Shown here one piece after another: positions 60,223 through 64,000 of a stretch of 64,000 nucleotides of DNA. The stretch is from Polynucleobacter paludilacus. Its GTDB lineage: Bacteria; Pseudomonadota; Gammaproteobacteria; Burkholderiales; Burkholderiaceae. The notes under the pieces are model-generated. The model did no database searches. It saw nothing but the letters and a program-made list of their open reading frames with translations, and was not told the DNA's origin. A program made the position numbers and the translations under genes. The stretch covers positions 992,001 through 1,056,000 of the forward strand of contig NZ_CP061298.1 in NCBI RefSeq assembly GCF_018687595.1, written 5' to 3'. The first letter of the stretch is position 1. Every line of letters starts with the position of its first letter.

Positions 60223-61766
60223 GGCGTCATCTGGGCATTGAGTTTGGCCTGACTTGGATCATGCAATTTATTCAAAGCGGATAAGTAGGCTTTGGCTGAA
60301 GCCGCAATGATGTCAGGGTCAGTGCCCACGCCATTGACGATGCGTCCGCCCTTGGACAAGCGCACTGTGACCTCGCCCTGTGACTGCGTTCCGGAAGTAA
60401 TGGCATTGACGGAGTAGAGCAACTGCTCTGCCCCACTCTGCGCTTTTGCCTCTATGGCATTCAGACTTGCATCAACCGGTCCATTGCCTTCCGCTTCAGA
60501 GCTCACCTCTTGATCTCCCATCCGGAAAGTAACGGTTGATTTGGGGCGAGCACCTGTTTCAGAATGCTGACTCAATGAAATGAATTGATAGTGCTCTGAT
60601 TTTTCTGCTGCTGCCGAGTCAGACATGATGGCAATAATGTCTTCATCAAAAATATCAACCTTCTGGTCAGCCAAAGCTTTGAAGCGCACAAAGGCTTCAT
60701 TCATTGCTTCTTCGGACTCAACCGTAATACCCAAATCTTGCAAGCGTTGCTTAAAGGCATTGCGCCCAGACAACTTGCCCAAAACAATCTTGTTTGCAGA
60801 CCAACCTACATCTTCTGCACGCATGATTTCATAGGTCTCGCGGGCTTTTAAGATGCCATCCTGATGAATGCCAGAGGCATGAGCAAAGGCGTTCGCACCC
60901 ACTACGGCTTTATTAGGCTGCACCACAAAGCCAGTGATTTGTGAAACCAATTTAGAGGCAGGCACAATTTGCGTCGCATCGATGCCGCAAGTCAAATCAA
61001 AGTAATCCTTGCGGGTACGCAATGACATCACGACTTCTTCTAAAGCGGTATTACCAGCGCGCTCTCCCAAACCGTTAATAGTGCACTCGACCTGACGCGC
61101 CCCACCGATCTTCACACCAGCCAAAGAGTTGGCAACAGCCATCCCTAAATCATTATGGCAATGCACAGACCAAATCGCTTTGTCAGAGTTCGGCACTTTA
61201 GTACGCAAAGTATGAATGAAATTGCCATACAACTCAGGGATTGCGTAGCCTACGGTATCGGGAATATTAATGGTGCTGGCACCCTCATTGATGACGGCTT
61301 CTACTACCCTCGCCAAGAAATCAATCTCCGAGCGATACCCATCCTCAGCAGAAAACTCCACATCGCTTGCTAAGTTTCTGGCAAAACGAATCGAGCGTTT
61401 GGCTTGCTCTAATACCTCTTCAGGTGATAAACGCAACTTGACTGCCATATGCAGAGGACTAGTAGCAATAAAGGCGTGAATTCGTTTGGCCTTGGCTTGC
61501 TTTAAAGCATCTGATGCACGGGTGATATCTTTTTCATTAGCGCGAGCGAGTGAGCACACTACAGAATCTTTCACAGCAGCGGCTACTGCGGCAATCGCGG
61601 CAAAGTCACCTTCTGAGCTGGCAGCAAAACCGGCTTCGATGACATCGACCTTGAGTCGTTCTAATTGACGAGCGATCCGCACCTTTTCATCTTTGGTCAT
61701 GGAGGCGCCAGGCGATTGCTCGCCATCACGCAAGGTGGTGTCAAAAATGATTACTTTGTCATTCAT
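60219..61766 (-). CDS. leuA: 2-isopropylmalate synthase
   Basis: A 515-residue enzyme that condenses acetyl-CoA with 2-ketoisovalerate, the first leucine-specific step. It has [18 protein letters not shown], the catalytic [15 protein letters not shown] and [14 protein letters not shown], and the C-terminal LeuA allosteric domain (leucine feedback) from about 390. The start was set at ATG 61766 with GGAG seven bases upstream. The region before it contains a Leu-rich leader peptide and a strong terminator, so it is probably controlled by leucine-dependent attenuation. Confidence 0.97.
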   Translation of the reverse strand: MNDKVIIFDTTLRDGEQSPGASMTKDEKVRIARQLERLKVDVIEAGFAASSEGDFAAIAAVAAAVKDSVVCSLARANEKDITRASDALKQAKAKRIHAFIATSPLHMAVKLRLSPEEVLEQAKRSIRFARNLASDVEFSAEDGYRSEIDFLARVVEAVINEGASTINIPDTVGYAIPELYGNFIHTLRTKVPNSDKAIWSVHCHNDLGMAVANSLAGVKIGGARQVECTINGLGERAGNTALEEVVMSLRTRKDYFDLTCGIDATQIVPASKLVSQITGFVVQPNKAVVGANAFAHASGIHQDGILKARETYEIMRAEDVGWSANKIVLGKLSGRNAFKQRLQDLGITVESEEAMNEAFVRFKALADQKVDIFDEDIIAIMSDSAAAEKSEHYQFISLSQHSETGARPKSTVTFRMGDQEVSSEAEGNGPVDASLNAIEAKAQSGAEQLLYSVNAITSGTQSQGEVTVRLSKGGRIVNGVGTDPDIIAASAKAYLSALNKLHDPSQAKLNAQMTP

Positions 61767-61802
61767 CGCTACTCTCCGGTTCAAAACTACGCTCTTAAAA
61801 AT

Positions 61803-61828
61803 AAAAAACCCCAGCAAATTGCTGGGGC
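61803..61828 (-). terminator. Attenuator terminator of leuA
   Basis: CCCCAGCAA/TTGCTGGGG (61809-61827), a near-perfect palindrome, followed on the minus strand by six T residues (61803-61808). It lies 37 bp before the leuA ATG and 41 bp after the leader-peptide stop. The ascending arm (CTGGGGC on the plus strand, 61822-61828) can pair with CTTGGGGC in the leader (plus 61882-61889), an antiterminator. Confidence 0.9.
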
Positions 61829-61868
61829 TGGTATGTCATGGTTAATGAATGATTAGTGTCTCATCAAC

Positions 61869-61943
61869 TCAGGCCTTACCCGCCCCAAGCTTTAGGCTTA
61901 GTGCTAGAAGGAGACCGGTTAAAAGTGAGAAATTCATCAACAT
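61869..61943 (-). CDS. Leucine-rich leader peptide of leuA
   Basis: A 24-residue ORF with nine leucines: it starts MLMNFSLLTGLLLALS and ends KLGAGKA. Leucine codons used are CTA (three times), CTT (three), TTG, TTA and CTC, so slow reading at low charged tRNA-Leu is plausible. It is followed by an antiterminator-capable segment and the terminator before leuA. No Shine-Dalgarno precedes the ATG; TATAGT ends six bases before it, so the mRNA may be leaderless. Confidence 0.75.
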   Translation of the reverse strand: MLMNFSLLTGLLLALSLKLGAGKA

Positions 61944-61949
61944 GGAATT

Positions 61950-61979
61950 ACTATAACCCAAAATTTGGGGATTAGCCAA
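61950..61979 (-). promoter_or_regulatory. leuA leader promoter
   Basis: On the minus strand TTGGCT (61974-61979) and TATAGT (61950-61955) with an 18-bp spacer. The -10 matches five of six consensus bases; the -35 is weaker and overlaps the pssA stop codon. Transcription would begin at or near the leader ATG. Confidence 0.5.
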
Positions 61980-62835
61980 ATCGTTTGGGATTCATCATTT
62001 CCCAAGCCCAGATCACATAACCTGAGACGGAGTAAATGACGAAGAAGCCAAATAGAGTCAGCGGTGGGTTTGTGGAGATCAAAACAAATCCCAAAATCAT
62101 CAAAACCATTACACCAAAGGGCACTCGATAGCGCACGTCCAAGGCCTTCCCGCTATAAAACTTGGCATTAGAAACCATGGTTAAGCCGGCATAAACCGTA
62201 ATCAAAAAAGTAACCCAGGGAATAGCGTAATCCTGGACTGGGATCTTATTGTCATCAGCTAACCAAATGAAACCGGCTAAGAGCGATCCAGCAGCTGGGC
62301 TTGGCAAACCCTGAAAGAAACGCTTATCTACTACATGAGTGTTGACGTTAAACCGAGCCAGACGCAAGGCGGCACCAGCACAGTATGTAAAGGCAGCCAA
62401 CCAACCCCACTTACCCAAGTCTTTTAAGACCCATTCATACGCCACTAAAGCAGGTGCCACACCAAACGAGACCATGTCCGCCAAAGAATCGTATTGCTCG
62501 CCAAAGGCACTTTGGGTATTGGTCATACGAGCGATTCGACCATCCATCCCATCTAATACTAAGGAAGCAAAAATCGCAATTGCCGCAATACCAAATTCAT
62601 GATTCATCGCATTCACAATCGCAAAGAAACCACTGAATAAGGCTGCAGTAGTAAATGCGTTGGGCAATAAATAGATCCCCTTATTGCGTGGACGCTGATG
62701 CACTGGATGTATTTCTTCGACTTCATAATCCAGTGGATCACCAAGCTCTGCTGCTAAGCGGTCTTCGGGATGCCTAAAATGGGAACGCGATGTGCGACTG
62801 CGCTCGATTCGGCCACGACGTCTAAAGGTAGGCAT
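61972..62835 (-). CDS. pssA: CDP-diacylglycerol-serine O-phosphatidyltransferase
   Basis: A 287-residue inner-membrane enzyme that makes phosphatidylserine, precursor of phosphatidylethanolamine. The CDP-alcohol phosphotransferase motif runs from DGMDGRIAR through GEQYDSLADMVSFG, with both Asp pairs. It has an N-terminal basic, hydrophilic lead of about 50 residues and six to eight membrane helices. ATG 62835 is preferred over a TTG two codons earlier. It follows psd by ten bases, so the two PE-synthesis steps are co-expressed. Confidence 0.94.
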   Translation of the reverse strand: MPTFRRRGRIERSRTSRSHFRHPEDRLAAELGDPLDYEVEEIHPVHQRPRNKGIYLLPNAFTTAALFSGFFAIVNAMNHEFGIAAIAIFASLVLDGMDGRIARMTNTQSAFGEQYDSLADMVSFGVAPALVAYEWVLKDLGKWGWLAAFTYCAGAALRLARFNVNTHVVDKRFFQGLPSPAAGSLLAGFIWLADDNKIPVQDYAIPWVTFLITVYAGLTMVSNAKFYSGKALDVRYRVPFGVMVLMILGFVLISTNPPLTLFGFFVIYSVSGYVIWAWEMMNPKRFG

Positions 62836-62845
62836 TCTCAAGTCT

Positions 62846-63493
62846 TTAATCTAAGCCCGGTAAGCGAGCCAAGGCGGTATTGGTAGCAAAAACCCGATCA
62901 CCTACGCTCACCATCGGTACCGCTGTTAAAGGCAGATACACATCGACCCGCGAGCCAAAGCGAATAAAGCCGTAGCGCTCACCCGCCTTCAGGCGATCAC
63001 CCACGTGAACATAACAAAGTATGCGACGTGCAATTAATCCAGCCACTTGAACCAAAGTCACCGTCTGCCCATTGGCATCAATCACCATGGCATTGCGTTC
63101 ATTCTCTAAGGAAGCCTTATCAAGATCCGCATTCACAAACTTACCAGGGAAATATTGAATCTCCTTCACAAGACCGTGAACGGCGCTGCGATTGGAGTGC
63201 ACATTAAACACATTCATGAAGACGCTAATCTTCAAGGCCTCGCGTTTAGCGTAAGGATCTTGAGTGACTTCAACCACCACGATACGACCATCGGCAGGAG
63301 AAAGCACAAGATCGCGCCCAAGGGGAGCGATCCGTTGTGGATCACGAAAGAACTGTAGAACAAAGAAAAACAAAATCCAGAGGGGCCAAGACCAAGTAAA
63401 GCCACCTAGAGAGTGGACTAATAATGTCACGACTCCCAAGACTGCCAAATAGGGCCAACCTTCTTTAGCGATCAGGGGGTGTGGATACATCAT
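62846..63493 (-). CDS. psd: Phosphatidylserine decarboxylase proenzyme
   Basis: A 215-residue enzyme of the short, PSD-A type that turns phosphatidylserine into phosphatidylethanolamine. Its N-terminus holds one or two membrane helices. It has [12 protein letters not shown], the [13 protein letters not shown] segment and the self-cleaving [11 protein letters not shown], where Ser becomes the pyruvoyl cofactor; family members with GST are more common but GS is what matters. Lies 31 bp after ilvC and directly before pssA. Confidence 0.93.
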   Translation of the reverse strand: MMYPHPLIAKEGWPYLAVLGVVTLLVHSLGGFTWSWPLWILFFFVLQFFRDPQRIAPLGRDLVLSPADGRIVVVEVTQDPYAKREALKISVFMNVFNVHSNRSAVHGLVKEIQYFPGKFVNADLDKASLENERNAMVIDANGQTVTLVQVAGLIARRILCYVHVGDRLKAGERYGFIRFGSRVDVYLPLTAVPMVSVGDRVFATNTALARLPGLD

Positions 63494-63524
63494 CTTTTAA
63501 TAGTCTCTTTAGTGATCTGGTGAC

Positions 63525-64000
<476 letters not shown>

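Overview
The window looks like ordinary core chromosome of a betaproteobacterium of the Burkholderiaceae, most like the small-genome freshwater genus Polynucleobacter. This is inferred from moderate G+C, the rlmE-ftsH-folP-glmM-pst/pho order, the pnp-qor-tpiA-secG-tRNA-Leu-nuoA..N order and the ilvC-psd-pssA-leuA order, all remembered Burkholderiales arrangements. No database search was run. I see no insertion sequence, prophage, CRISPR array, restriction system or other mobile element. The species is not fixed.

Layout. 0-5 kb holds loosely organised accessory genes: DUF2252, an ArsC-like reductase, a secreted SRPBCC protein, a secreted metallophosphoesterase, an MgtC-like membrane protein, and three small proteins, one of only 30 codons. 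5.1-11.9 kb is the phosphate regulon pstS-pstC-pstA-pstB-phoU-phoB-phoR (minus strand), with a Pho box before pstS and intrinsic terminators after pstS and after phoB. 11.9-16.9 kb is glmM, folP, ftsH and rlmE. 17-23 kb holds yhbY (plus), a DUF4149 protein, greA, carB and carA. 23.3-27.4 kb has prpE, a LysM lytic transglycosylase and gloB. On the plus strand, 27.4-33.9 kb has a yafS-like methyltransferase, rnhA, an RND efflux pair and dnaQ; the pump sits inside the otherwise common gloB/yafS/rnhA/dnaQ neighbourhood. 33.9-39.8 kb holds tartrate dehydrogenase, a SprT-like protein, an old-yellow-enzyme oxidoreductase, mmsA (plus), DUF1178 and NUDIX genes. 39.8-54.3 kb is the complete 14-gene nuoA-N operon for respiratory complex I. 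54.4-59.4 kb has tRNA-Leu(GAG), secG, tpiA, a quinone oxidoreductase, pnp and rpsO. 59.6-64 kb has a SYLF-domain protein, leuA with an attenuator-like leader, pssA, psd and the 3' part of ilvC, cut by the window end.

How it fits together. The pst/pho block senses and imports phosphate. Complex I, tpiA and the oxidoreductases serve energy metabolism. carAB feeds pyrimidine and arginine synthesis, ilvC and leuA make branched-chain amino acids, and psd/pssA make phosphatidylethanolamine. prpE and mmsA handle propionyl units. ftsH, pnp, rlmE, yhbY, greA and rpsO belong to protein and RNA quality control.

No clearly new multi-gene system is visible. The most interesting signals are small and regulatory: a leucine-rich leader peptide with terminator before leuA; an intrinsic terminator with no gene before it on its strand at 2.94 kb; a 30-codon gene with a good ribosome binding site at 4.1 kb; a 22-codon upstream ORF overlapping the mmsA start; a terminator-like hairpin inside the first codons of folP; a terminator between phoB and phoR; and several conserved genes that seem to start with TTG.
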